Source of the DNA: Cranoglanis bouderius
Lineage: Eukaryota; Chordata; Actinopteri; Siluriformes; Cranoglanididae
Direction: 5' to 3'
Assembly: GCA_023630585.1 (NCBI GenBank)
Contig: CM042559.1
Location: forward strand, 102,001 to 166,000
Length of the DNA stretch: 64,000 bases
A program made the position numbers and the translations under genes. Shown one piece after another: positions 9,369-19,588 of the stretch (its first letter is position 1; every line of letters begins with the position of its first letter). The notes below the pieces were generated by a model. It had not been told where the DNA came from. It did no database searches and saw nothing but the letters and a program-made list of their open reading frames with translations.

Positions 9369-10835
9369 TCAATCAATTGGGAGCACCATTCTCTCAGCTG
9401 GGTTAACTGTGCTACACCGTTTGATTGTCAATTCTGGAGCTGAGAGAATGACATCATAGCCTGTGCGCCGCGCATTAGTTATTACAAACGCCTGTCTAGT
9501 TAATAGAGCGTGTAACGCATGTGACGTGTACAAGGTTACTGGGTGCCCCATTGTGATTGAGGATGCTTTTTGGTATGCAAATGCTGCGGCTGAGATTGCC
9601 CGGTAGCATGGGGGCATGCCTTTTTCAACATTATCGAGTACAGTACTAAAGCATGCAATTGGCTGTTTTCCCACCCCTTGTTGTTCTTGCATTAGTACAG
9701 CTGATGCGAACCCTTTTCTTTCAGACACATACAGATGAAAGAGCTTACTGTAGTCTGGACTTGCTAGCACTGGGGCTGATGCATGTGCACTCTTCAGTAG
9801 TTCAAATGCTGCCCATCGGGGGTCCAGGTCAGCGGGGCACTTTGCTTTGTTTGATCCGCGGCTTTTATCATGTCTCTGAGTGGCTGCGCCTTGAGCGCAA
9901 AGTCGCATATCCACGGTCTGCTAAACCCTGCCATGCCCAGGAATGATAGCATCTGTCTGACAGTTTGAGGCTGAGGTGCTTTTGTGATAGCTTCCACGTG
10001 CGTGGGTGACATCGCTCGGGTTGTCCCTTCTAGTACCCTCCCCAAATACTCTACCTTTTGCTGGCAGAATTGCAATTTTTCCTTGCTTACTTTGTGCCCA
10101 TTGTTCGCCAATGTTCTCAGCACCGTCACTGAATCAGAGAGGCACTGCTCTTTTGTTCGGCTGCAGATCAATAGGTCATCGACGTACTGCAGCAACCGGC
10201 TTTCGATTTGGAGACTACCCAAGTCTCGAGCTAATACCTGGTTAAATATTGACGGACTCTCACAGTATCCTTGAGGCAATCTGGTGTAGGTATACTGTTT
10301 GCCTCTGTAAGCAAATGCAAACAAAGGCCATGAGTCAGGGTGCAATGGAACACTAAAAAACGCTGAACACAAGTCGATCACTGTGTACCATTTCGTACCT
10401 TCGGGAATGTTGGACAGTAAGTTGTGTGGGTCCGGGACCACTGGGGTCTCGGCTATCACCACCTGATTCACTGGTCTTAAGTCATGCACCAGTCTCCACT
10501 TGCCTGAATCGGAGTGTTGCACTTTTTGTTGGGATTAGGACTCCTGCCTCCACTAACCCTTCAATTGTTGGCCCTATCCCCTCTTCTGCTTGTGGCGACA
10601 ACGGGTATTGCTGTTGGTATGGTAATTGAATGTTTGGTTTCATTTGAATTTTTACCAACCCTGCTGATTTCACCAGGCCTACATCTCTTTGGTGTCTAGT
10701 CCAGAGTTGCTCTGGTATTTCCTTCAGTGCCTCTTCCACCTCCTGCCCTGTGAGGTCTCGCTCTTCTGTCTTTTGGGACATCTGTACCTGTACTTCTACT
10801 TTTAGCTGCACCTTGGTTTGTTGGCTTACTAACAT
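9369..10835 (-). pseudogene. pol: Pol reverse transcriptase, unit R1 (broken)
   Basis: Three overlapping frames (10482-10835, 9794-10522, 9369-9914) together cover an RT. Visible landmarks are LVHDLRPVNQ, the LPQGYCESPS strand and the catalytic YVDDLLIC. The connection region leads toward RNase H. A short deletion near 10515 and a small indel near 9830 break the frame. R3 has both breaks at the matching places and R2 has neither, so R1 and R3 are sister copies. The enzyme would copy retroviral RNA into DNA, but this copy cannot make one continuous protein. Confidence 0.85.
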
Positions 10836-10844
10836 GTGTCGCCA

Positions 10845-11730
10845 TCATCTGTTCTGTTGTCTCCTGTTCACCCTAAGAAACTTCCTGTCTTTTGATGTGT
10901 ACATGCTTGGGTTTCTAGTGGGCTCCCATGCTTGTACCTGGTTTGCCTCCCTCATCATTGGCCCTAGATCTTTGGATTCAAAGTTCTGCCCGACCATCAG
11001 AGAGATATGCTGTGCGGCGTCTGGAACTTGATACCAGTTGCCTACTTCGTGTGGAAGTTCCACATGGGCTGCTACTCCTTGTGTCCCTGCTATTATGTCC
11101 AATACTCTTACATTGAATTCGTGTCCTTCCAGCTGCTCCTCCCATAGGGATTCATACTCCTCCACTTGTCCACCCTCATCATACTTTAAGGTACAATGCA
11201 TGGGATCTCTGGTATCTCTACAGTCTGGACGCATATGAGATATCCAAGGTTTCCATTGTTGGAAATCCTTCCATAATCCTGATGCTTCTTTTTCTTTGAC
11301 TTCTAACCAATATACCTTGTCCAAGGTGTACTGAACTTCTCCTCTCTCCATCATCACGAATTGTTGCGCCAATAATTCTGGGAGTATGACCCATACTCCT
11401 GTAGGTCCAGAGTGAATTTTTGCTCCTAATTTACATAGTACATCCCTTCCCAGGAGATTGGCTGGTGTATCGGGGGAGAAAAGCAATGGGGTTTGTACTG
11501 TGATTCCTTCCACAGTTATCCATTGAGGCTCTGTGAATCATAACACTTGTGTTTTTCCCGAGAGTGTTTTTATTGTCTTTCGAGTGAGGGGGGAGCCCAG
11601 AGCCTGCTTTTCCAATGCTTGTGAATGTTGCACCTGTGTCTACCCGGAAAGGTGCCTGTACTTGGTTTCCAATCACCACCGTAATTGTTGGTTCTTGTGC
11701 TAGGTGCAGTGAGGTGGCACGCTGCACCAT
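10845..11730 (-). pseudogene. pro: Retroviral aspartic protease and an unrecognised downstream domain, unit R1
   Basis: The frame at 11431-11730 carries the catalytic DTGA with the flap-side residues, and the overlapping frame at 10845-11513 carries the LLGRDVLCKLGA signature of the protease C-terminal half. The two halves are in different frames, and an in-frame TGA lies between them near 11540. R2 and R3 have the same breaks. After the protease the frame runs ~150 residues further through a sequence I do not recognise (includes GNWYQVPDAAQHISLMVG) before RT. The family cuts Gag-Pol polyprotein during maturation; this copy looks inactive. Confidence 0.75.
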
Positions 11731-11757
11731 CTCCCCCTCAGGCTTCTCTGGGCCCCT

Positions 11758-12126
11758 TCATTGCCCTCCTGGAGCAGGCCCCATCGGGTTGCCCCCAGGG
11801 GGAATCGAGGACTGGCCTTGGTAACCTGGGCCCATCCATTGTCCTCCCCAGTTTCCTGTTCCCTGTTGCTTATTTACAGGTTGTTGCTGCCATCCTCTTG
11901 GTCCACCCATGCCGCCTCTTGGAGCTTCATACTGAAGTTGGGGGCATTCTCGCTTTATGTGTCCTGGATCACCACAGTTCCAGCATCCTGGTCCCTGGCC
12001 TCCTGAACCCCACGTATTCCTTTGTGCCGGTCCTCTGGAGTAATTTCCTCTTCCCCGGCCCCTGCCTTGTCCCCACCCTCGTGTCTGCTGTGGATATGGG
12101 GCACTCATCTGGTATCCTCCTGCCAT
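11758..12126 (-). pseudogene. gag: Nucleocapsid (Gag C-terminal) segment, second tandem copy, unit R1
   Basis: This 122-codon frame has a Gly/Arg-rich lead (GQGRGRGRGNYSR), one CCHC zinc knuckle (CWNCGDPGHIKREC) and a Gly/Pro/Gln-rich tail. It is nearly identical to 12662-13030 and exists only because of the tandem duplication. Nucleocapsid binds and packages viral RNA. Having a single knuckle fits class I retroviruses. Confidence 0.8.
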
Positions 12127-12138
12127 TGGGGGGTATTG

Positions 12139-12640
12139 TTATGAGATATCCAAGGTTTCCATTGTTGGAAATCCTTCCATAATCCCGATTCTTCTTTTCC
12201 TTTGACTTCTAACCTTGTCCAAGGTGTACTGAACTTCTCCTCTCTCCATCATCACGAATTGTTGCGCCAATATTTCTGGGAGTATGACCCATACTCCTGT
12301 AGGTCCACAGTGAATTTTTGCTCCTAATTTACATAGTACATCCCTTCCCAGGAGATTGGCTGGTGTATTGGGGGAGAAAAGCAATGGGGTTTGTACTGTG
12401 ATTCCTTCCACAGTTATCCATTGAGGCTCTGTGAATCATAACACTTGTGTTTTTCCCGAGAAGCCTACCGTTTTTATTGTCTTTCGAGTGAGGGGGGAGC
12501 CCAGAGCCTGCTTTTCCAATGCTTGTGAATGTTGCTCCTGTGTCTACCAGGAAAGGTGCCTGTACTTGGTTTCCAATCACCACCGTAATTGTTGGTTCTT
12601 GTGCTGGGTGTAGTGAGGTGGCACACTGCACCATCTCCAC
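12139..12640 (-). pseudogene. pro: Protease fragment, first tandem copy, unit R1
   Basis: Frames 12329-12640 (DTGA part) and 12139-12411 (LLGRDVLCKLGA part) repeat the protease found at 10845-11730. The copy is cut at the duplication junction near 12139 and so lacks the downstream domain. It carries the same frame change and stop as the other copies. Confidence 0.75.
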
Positions 12641-12661
12641 CTCAGGCTTCTCTGGGCCCCT

Positions 12662-13334
12662 TCATTGTCCTCCTTGGGCAGGCCCCATCAGGTTGCCCCC
12701 AGGGGGAATCGGGGCCTGGCCTTGGTAACCCGGGCCCATCCATTGTCCTCCCCAGTTTCCTGTTCCATGTTGATTATTTACAGTTTGTTGCTGCCATCCT
12801 CTTGGTCCACCCATGCCTCCTCTTGGAGCTTCATACTGAAGTTGGGGGCATTCTCGCTTTATGTGTCCTGGATCACCACAGTTCCAGCATCCTGGTCCCT
12901 GGCCTCCTGAACCCCACGTATTCCTTTGTGCCGGTCCTCTGGAGTAATTTCCTCTTCCCCGGCCCCTGCCTTGTCCCCACCCTCGTGTCTGCTGTGGATA
13001 TGGGGCACTCATCTGGTATCCTCCTGCCATTGGGGCCTTGTGGTGGATACATTGTCTGCATCTGCGGCTGATATGCGGCTGGATACATGGCCGGGGCCTG
13101 AGGCTGTATTGTGGCTGGCATCTGGGATCCTCCAGTTGGTGGCTGTATCGCCTGAGGGGTGGCAGCTGCCACTATTACTGCCGCTTGTGTTGCGGCCCCC
13201 TCCTTTTTCTCCTTCTTTCTTTGTTCCTGAATTTCCTGTTTGTTCCGCACCAGTTCTCCTAGTTGGGCTTTGTGGAGCTGAGCGAGTAGGTTTTCTGAAG
13301 CCTTCTGTGCTTCCCATTCCCTTCGTCGCTGCAA
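12662..13334 (-). pseudogene. gag: Gag C-terminal region with CCHC nucleocapsid, unit R1
   Basis: Frame 12873-13334 encodes a basic, coiled-coil-like stretch (QKASENLLAQLHKAQLGEL...) followed by a Pro/Gln/Ala/Met-rich linker. A frame change near 13030 leads to 12662-13030 with the Arg/Gly-rich lead and one CCHC knuckle (CWNCGDPGHIKREC). R3 has the two parts in one frame separated only by a stop, so the shift here is private to R1. This is the RNA-binding, packaging end of Gag. Confidence 0.8.
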
Positions 13335-13359
13335 CTCTACGTGGTGTATGACGTTGGCC

Positions 13360-14142
13360 TCAAAGGTTTGCCCATGGCATTGTATTTAATCCTACAATGG
13401 TCTCCAGTTGTTCTTGCACCTCTTTTGGGAGGGCCCTCTTGAGCATAAGCTTGAACAGCATTTGACTCGCCACTGTTTCATCCCAGGGGCCTCCCATCTC
13501 CTCTCTCCAGCTATTTTGTAGTTTCAGTATGAATTGGGCCACCCCTTCGTTCTCCTCTAATTTAATCTTTTCCACTTTTCCTTGCTCGGCTTTGGTTGGG
13601 TAGTCTTTTCTCAGCTCGTCCCACAACTGGTTCCTTATGGGTCCAAACGGATGATCGTCCCAGAGGGGATTATTTGTCATTTTTCCGATTCCGCATCTCG
13701 TGAACAGTTCTCCTAGTTTAGTCAGTCCCACGGATTGTGACAGGATCACTTTCAGATCTCCCACAGCTAACTGGTGCCCTGAGGTTTGTTCCTCAAATTT
13801 TGTGATCCATCTTTGCACTCCCTCACATATGCTGGAGAGTCGGTTTATGAGTTCCGTCACATCCATAAAGGTCCATGGCACATATTGTGGTGGCATTTTT
13901 CCTCCTTTGAACAATAGTGGCATCATTTTCATCTGGACATCACGGGTCTGGTCTCCGGGCCCTCTTTCCCACTGTGCTTGTTCTACCTCCTCTTCTTCGT
14001 TTCTGTTGACCACTTCCCCTTCTAAATCTGAACTTATTGCTGTATGTTCTCTTCTTTCTGAGCTTTCGAATTCTTCTTGTTTTTGTGCTTGAGATCGTGT
14101 TATCCTTTGGATTCCTTCTTGGGGTTGCAGCCTCCTAGCCAC
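13360..14142 (-). pseudogene. gag: Gag capsid region, unit R1
   Basis: A 260-codon frame begins after an acidic stretch and contains a helical capsid-like region, including VPWTFMDVTELINRL and KLGELFTRCG. Its last third (WREEMGGPWDETVASQMLFKL) resembles the capsid C-terminal half of class I Gag proteins by position and composition. It ends by frameshift near 13360, where the downstream Gag frame takes over. The apparent start is a non-ATG codon. It would form the capsid lattice. I am confident it is Gag by order; domain limits are inferred. Confidence 0.7.
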
Positions 14143-14947
14143 GTCCTTTTCCCTTTTTTCCTTGCTGGGTCTTTAAACAGGGGTGTGCATCAAAGCTTTG
14201 GCATGGGGAGGGAGAGTCCCTCTGGAGCACCGTTCTCAGTTCCTCTGAACTTCGCCGTAGTTCCTGTCTTAACTCTACAAGGTCGGTCAGTTTCCGCTCC
14301 TTATCTCCTGTCATCTTCAGCCGACTTGCCAAGCTTCGTGTCGCTCATACCCTCAGTTCCTCTTCATACTTCAGCCTATCCTCCAGTTGAGTTATCCTTT
14401 CGCCAGCCCTCATTTCCGCCTCAGATAGCTTGCGGCCCATTTGGGCGGCTTGTTCTTCCAAGATCTGCAAGGTTTTCTGTAGCTCTTCTTGTGCCTTCTT
14501 CGCACTTTCCTCTGCATACCCTGTGGCCTGGTCCGCCTCCCAATTGGCCTTGCTTACTTCTTCCTTCATATGGTGGAATTTATCTATCAGCTTTCTTTCT
14601 TCTTCACACGCATATTGCTTTATCACTTCCAACCTCTCCAGTATTCTTCTTCCCTCTTCCACCAGGCTTTGTCCTTCCTTCCTCATTTTCACTAAGTTTC
14701 CGTCTTTTCCAACCGATGTTATTTGGACTTCCCCCTGTATCTGTACCCATGCGGGCTCCTCTTCTACTTCTCCCTCTTTTGCTGTCGTCCTTGCCTCCTC
14801 CTCTTCCTGTTCCACCTCACCCCTTACTGAGGTCTTTTCTGAGAGCCTGTGTACATCCACCTCCAGTTCCTCCCCTTCCTCTTTCCCCTGTAATTCGTTT
14901 CCTTCATGGAGCCAAACTTCAAGATATTTTGGACAGTGAAGGATCAT
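14135..14947 (-). pseudogene. gag: Gag N-terminal coiled-coil region, unit R1
   Basis: Frames 14345-14947 and 14135-14332 are in the same phase, separated by a UGA that is also present in R3. The first has a Glu-rich acidic part followed by a ~100-residue heptad-like coiled coil (SKANWEADQATGYAEESA and onwards). The second continues charged helices ending in a Lys/Gly cluster. Its start lies inside the end of the inverted arm, so the arm sequence supplies the first residues. I infer an unusual, long matrix-like N-terminal Gag part; a separate upstream gene is possible. Confidence 0.55.
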
Positions 14948-17188
14948 TAGACTTTGTTACAGACAACATAAAATTAGCTTCTCGCTCAAACTATCTAAAA
15001 TCACTATAGTTAGGTTATCTAGACACACAACACATGCATATATGAATACATTATAACTATCTAGAAACATGATTATATGTTACATTCAAGAGACATTTTC
15101 ACTGTGTGCGTGAGTGTGTGTATGTCCAGAAGAGGGGGCTGGTGTTCTTCTAATGTCCCACAGGTCTTTGGTCACCTCAGGGTGACCTTTAGGGATGACG
15201 TTTTCCTTGCTAGACCTGTTGGCTCCGATGTTAATCTATGTGGTCGTAAACAGAGATTAGATCAGAGATTTACAGGCCCTTGGTCAGAGTTTTGGTTGAC
15301 CCCTGCTGATGAACCTAATCGTGAAGTCTTCCAGACGTTCACACCCGTTAAGTCATGAAAGGTTTCTTTTATTGCAGTTGTAAGTCCGGTGTGGGTTCCA
15401 AAGAGTCTTTTGCATTCCAAAGGGCATCTGGCTGCAGGAGGCCTCTCGGGGTTACTCTCGGTCACCTGAGTGGTGAAACTTTTTTATGTTCCGTCTGGGT
15501 TAATTCAGAAATCAGTTTGGGCACCGTCATACGTTACACCAGACAAAGAGAGTTCATCCCGCCAACAAATCCAACTTCCTGATTGGCCCATAGCCCAAAG
15601 AGGCGTGTGTGTTGGTGTTGTCTTTAAAACAACACCACACTTTGAAACTCTCTCTCTCTTCAATCTCACTTCACTCTCTTCTTCAACTTTTCACTTCAAC
15701 TTGACACTCTTTCCGGCTTCTCTCCCCCAGGGCCACGTGCCCCGGGAAGAGGAAGCCAGGATCTCTCTCTCTCCCAGAAAAAAGATGCAACCTCCTCACG
15801 GACCACACCTTTTCAAACGGCACGACAAACCAGCGAACTCTACACGACCTCATGTGAACTTTCACACCGAAGCCATGCAAGTATAGTTAATGGATCTATA
15901 TCTGCGTTTAAGATTGTACCCCTGTTCACAGGAGATTTAAGTTCCTTGCTGGTTTTGAAAAAGGCTAATTAGTTGTGTTTTTGTCTGCCATTCCCTTTTA
16001 TTTCATTACTTTCTCTCTATTCCTTTTCTTTCCTTGTATGTAGATGTACATATGTATGTTTTGCTTAGAGTTAGTCGTGTGTATCCATAGTTACATCTAT
16101 ATTATTATTATTGTTATTAAAATCTATTATCCCATGCTTGATTGTCTCTCTTTTGGTCACGTGATGAGTCCCTTAAATGCTGCGAGTCTCGCTATGCTCT
16201 CTGGAAACGGAGTTTTCCTTCCTGGCCAGAAGGATAAACTCCCTCTTTAGAGTTCATAATTCCAAACTAGACTACAGCTAATCCTAAAAGCTGATCTAGA
16301 CCACATACATAGTCATAATTAATTATAATCCATTGTAGTTAATTATCTATAGGTATATGTGCACATACATGAATTCCCTTTCATGGCTGATGTATATTTA
16401 TAACTGGTCACAACACGCGTTGATTAGATATATTTCACACAATTCGAGCTAATTCCTTATATAAATTGGAGAATACATTTAAACGTGTTAAACATCTTTT
16501 AATTCGTTACATGAATTTTAACTGATGGAGAATATTTTTAAACGTTGCAGATTGATCCGATTTACTACACATCCTGGTAGATAAGGTGGGCACGCTTTAA
16601 AATGCGTCTCCTTTAAAATGGTGCGTTGAATCCAAGCGTGCGCTTCTGTTTCATTTTTCATGTTTAAAGTTGATCCATTACATTATTCTGGTGGAAAAGA
16701 ATAATGCTAGTAATGATTGATTCGTTACATATTTTGGTGGAGATGCGGGCATGCTTTAAAACTCGTCTCCTTTAAATAGGTGCTTCGAATCCAAGCATGT
16801 GCTTCTGTTTCGTTTTCAAGTTTAAAGTTGATCCATTACATTATTCTGGTGGAAAAGAATAATGCTAGTAATGATTGATTCGTTACAATAGTAACATATC
16901 ATGTTATAAAGAAGTGAAATTTGTTATATTAGATTGCATCACTGAAGTGAAAACATACGTTTTTTAGAAAAAGACGTTTCCTTTGCTCGCAGACGCTTGA
17001 AATTCGCTGTATAGCGCATTATGTGCCTAACCGCACACGTGTATGCACATAGAGGACTGATGAGAACTCATAATGACACCACACATGCTATGACATGATG
17101 TATGTTATTGTACACAATCATATTTCGTGTTATTTTAGGTCAGAGACATGTCTAACAGATCATAGTGTAATGTCTGTGTGGTAACATT
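14925..17188 (-). repeat. Right inverted arm of unit R1 (5' side of the cassette)
   Basis: This is the inverted counterpart of 2121-4430, with the same modules in opposite order and orientation. It also lies where a 5' LTR would be for the minus-strand cassette. The palindrome is at 15613-15637, an ATTAAAATCTATTATCCC polyA-like zone lies near 16115-16135, and a ~330-bp repeat monomer (minus orientation) fills 16930-17188. At 17188 the repeat switches abruptly to plus orientation, marking a rearrangement where the outer module is missing. Confidence 0.75.
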
Positions 17189-17526
17189 ATGTTTTCTCGT
17201 CAGTCCTCTATGTACATACACGTGTGCGCTTCAGGCGCTTACAAGGCTATACAGCGAATTTCAAGCGTCTGCGGTAAAAGGAAACGTGTTTTTCTAAAAA
17301 ACGTTTGTTTTCACTTCAGTGATGCAATCTAATATAACAAATTTCACTTCTTTATAAATATGCCATGATACTATGATATGTTAGACATGTCTCTGACCTA
17401 AAATAACACAACATATGATTGTTTACAATAACTAACATCACGTCATAATAAAGCGTGAAAAGGTGAAAAAAAGTCAAATTTAACATGAAGAAAATCATCT
17501 GTCATCATATGTGTGGTAACATTGTG
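17189..17526 (+). repeat. ~330-bp repeat monomer interrupted by the Polinton
   Basis: The sequence follows the array consensus, including TACAGCGAATTTCAAGCGTC, CTAATATAACAAATTTCAC and GTTAGACATGTCTCTGACC. It stops inside the ACATTGTG block, after which Polinton sequence begins with AGTAG. The monomer resumes at about 32577. This is the left flank of the Polinton insertion. Confidence 0.85.
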
Positions 17527-17819
17527 AGTAGTTATATCATATACTTTATGTCAAAAAATGATTTATGACCCCCCTGTCATATGATTTATGACCCCTCATG
17601 TCAGTCTGATTGACAGTTCAGCCCAACCAGTAATTTATGACCCCCCATATCATCCTGATTGACCGTTCAGCCCAACTTGTAAGTTATGACCCCACCAGTC
17701 TTCTGTCTGTGTGTATGTATGCGCATACGTGCGTGTGTGTGTGCGTGCGTGTGCGTGCGTGCGTGCGCGCGCGTGCGCGCATACATATGTGTGTGTGTGT
17801 GTGTGTGTTAATGGTTTTT
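17527..17819 (+). repeat. Outermost left end of the Polinton, TTATGACCCC motif array and GT tract
   Basis: The element begins AGTAGTTATATCAT. Between 17550 and 17695 the string TTTATGACCCC or a close variant recurs four times, with two GTC..CTGATTGAC.GTTCAGCCCAAC strings between. More copies occur inside the terminal repeat (near 18155). A GT/GC-rich dinucleotide tract fills 17711-17808. The segment has no partner at the right end, which is truncated. Iterated short motifs near a linear-element end suggest protein-binding sites, but this is inference. Confidence 0.6.
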
Positions 17820-18238
17820 ACACCCCGCTATGAGCGTGTTGAAAAAGTTATTGATTAAATAAATAGTTGTGGATAAAACATGGAAGAGGCTCCGTAATAC
17901 CCACATGGCGTCTGATCCACGAGGTCCCAAACCCTTAGAAGTGCGATGTGTATTTCACCAAGAATACGTGTTGAAATGAGTGGTGTCGGCTTTTGCGTCA
18001 GGAGGAAAACAGGGGTGTTATCAAAAACCGAAGACCATCCCTTAAACCCTCCCCACGAACATTTCTGTAAGGTACATAAATCACAAAAAGCTCATGTCAC
18101 TATCATGAAATGTGTATAAATTATGACTCTAGTATCACTCGCGAACGTGTGTGAATTATGACCCCCTTGAAACTGACAGTTTGGCGAGCGCTGTAATTTA
18201 TGACTTTTTCCCTGTATCCTGGAAGTTTGTTCTTTCCC

Positions 18239-18274
<36 letters not shown>

Positions 18275-18290
18275 CACGAAAGCATTATAT
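17820..18290 (+). repeat. Left terminal inverted repeat of the Polinton
   Basis: Starts ACACCCCGCTATGAGCG and is the reverse complement of 32100-32575 with scattered mismatches and small indels. Landmarks shared by both are the GATTAAATAAATAGTTGTGG block, the GGGTGTTATCAAAAACCGAAG block and the CTTTTTCCCTGTATCCTGG block just before a GT tract. No open frame of note is present. Confidence 0.9.
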
Positions 18291-18385
18291 GTTAATGGGG
18301 TTTACACCCCTGCTATATGTGCGCGACCTGAGAACTGATGTTTAAACATTGATTAAATAATCCCTGACCTTGCCTGTATCCTGTC

Positions 18386-18454
<69 letters not shown>

Positions 18455-18569
18455 CACAAAGCATTATATGATAATGAGATGTGTTTTACACACATGCTAT
18501 GTGTGCGCGTCCTGAGAACTGTTGTTTAAACATTGATTAAATAACCACCCCGACCTTGCCTGTATCCTG

Positions 18570-18650
<81 letters not shown>

Positions 18651-19178
18651 GTGTGTGTGTTTCACGAAGCATTATATGATAATGAGATGTGTTTTACACA
18701 CATGGCCAGAGGAAACCAATGTTTTTATGAAAACGTGGCCTGATCAATGTTTTTGTTAATTTGTTTGTAAAAGTGTTTCATGAAATGGACAAACTGATGT
18801 ATTGTGAAATTGTTGAAACATTTGTTGATTACGGCAAGAAAAACTCTTGTTCACATTTACTTAATTGAAATCCCCAAACATTTAAAAACCATGTGAGTTA
18901 TTCTTTGTGGAATCGAATCTGAATATCCTATGGTACACATATGGTACACATTTAACGAGGAATATGCTGCGTTCATTCTTAACTCATTTTAGCCAATAAT
19001 ACTTTTTATACAATCATCACATTCAATAATACAGATAACAACATGACCAAAATATGAGAACACAAAACACACAAAAAGATTAAATTAAAAAATTTTAGTC
19101 ATCTACGTGTGTACGTTCTGAAAACTTTTGTTTAAATTCTGATTAAATAACCCCCCGACCTTTCCTGCATCCTGACTG

Positions 19179-19237
<59 letters not shown>

Positions 19238-19356
19238 GTGTTTCACGAAAGTATTATATGTTAATGGGTTTTTACACCCCTGCTATATGTGTGCGTCCTG
19301 AGAACTGATGTTTAAACTTTGATTAAATAACCCTGACCTTTCCTGCATCCTGACTG

Positions 19357-19395
<39 letters not shown>

Positions 19396-19460
19396 CACAA
19401 AGCATTATATGTTAATGAGTTTTTACAACCGCTATGTGTGTACGTGCTGAGAGCCGCTGT
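18272..19460 (+). repeat. Left-end array of GT-tract modules
   Basis: A module made of TTTCAC.AA.CATTATATG, TTAATG.GTTTTACACCCC, GTCCTGAGAACTGATGTTTAAA, GATTAAATAA, CTTGCCTGTATCCTGACTG and then a long GT tract is repeated about five times (starts near 18272, 18452, 18661, 19240 and 19392). GT tracts lie at about 18242-18272, 18389-18452, 18571-18660, 19183-19240 and 19360-19392. A ~400-base unrelated, AT-rich insertion interrupts at 18700-19090. The terminal-repeat start is itself a diverged copy of this module. Right-end sequence at 32070-32125 matches the innermost module. Confidence 0.8.
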
Positions 19461-19588
19461 TTTAAAAACGCGGGGGTTAGACACGCCGACGGATCGATGC
19501 GTTCGGGTGTGCGTAGAGAAACATCGCTCTCAAGCTGCTTTTCCGAGAAGTTTTGCTAATTTGGTTTGTAAGAGTGTTTCCAGAGAAG

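Larger units (their letters stand above)
11234..13040 (-). repeat. 904-bp tandem duplication of the NC-protease segment, unit R1
   Basis: The stretch from about 11234 to 12138 is repeated almost exactly at 12139-13040. Each copy starts at the GAGATATCCAAGGTTTCC string and ends in the CCTCCTGCCATTGGGG string. Both contain a CCHC zinc knuckle and the DTGA part of the protease. R2 and R3 have a single copy, so the duplication arose in R1 only. It further disrupts the gag-pro-pol order. Confidence 0.85.

Noticed and set aside
11685..12182. Plus-strand frames of 120-170 aa opposite gag and pro in R1 and equivalents in R2 and R3
   Set aside because: They are antisense shadows of Gly/Pro-rich nucleocapsid coding sequence, with no independent support.
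14077..15009. A 310-aa plus-strand frame opposite the Gag N-terminal region, repeated at 46256-46939 on the minus strand
   Set aside because: It is the antisense of a Glu/Lys-rich coiled-coil sequence, giving Leu/Pro/Ser-rich translation. It crosses the arm boundary and has no domain.
18577..18759. Cys/Val-rich frames in GT tracts (also at 19360 and 17637)
   Set aside because: Alternating Cys-Val is simply translated GT repeat.
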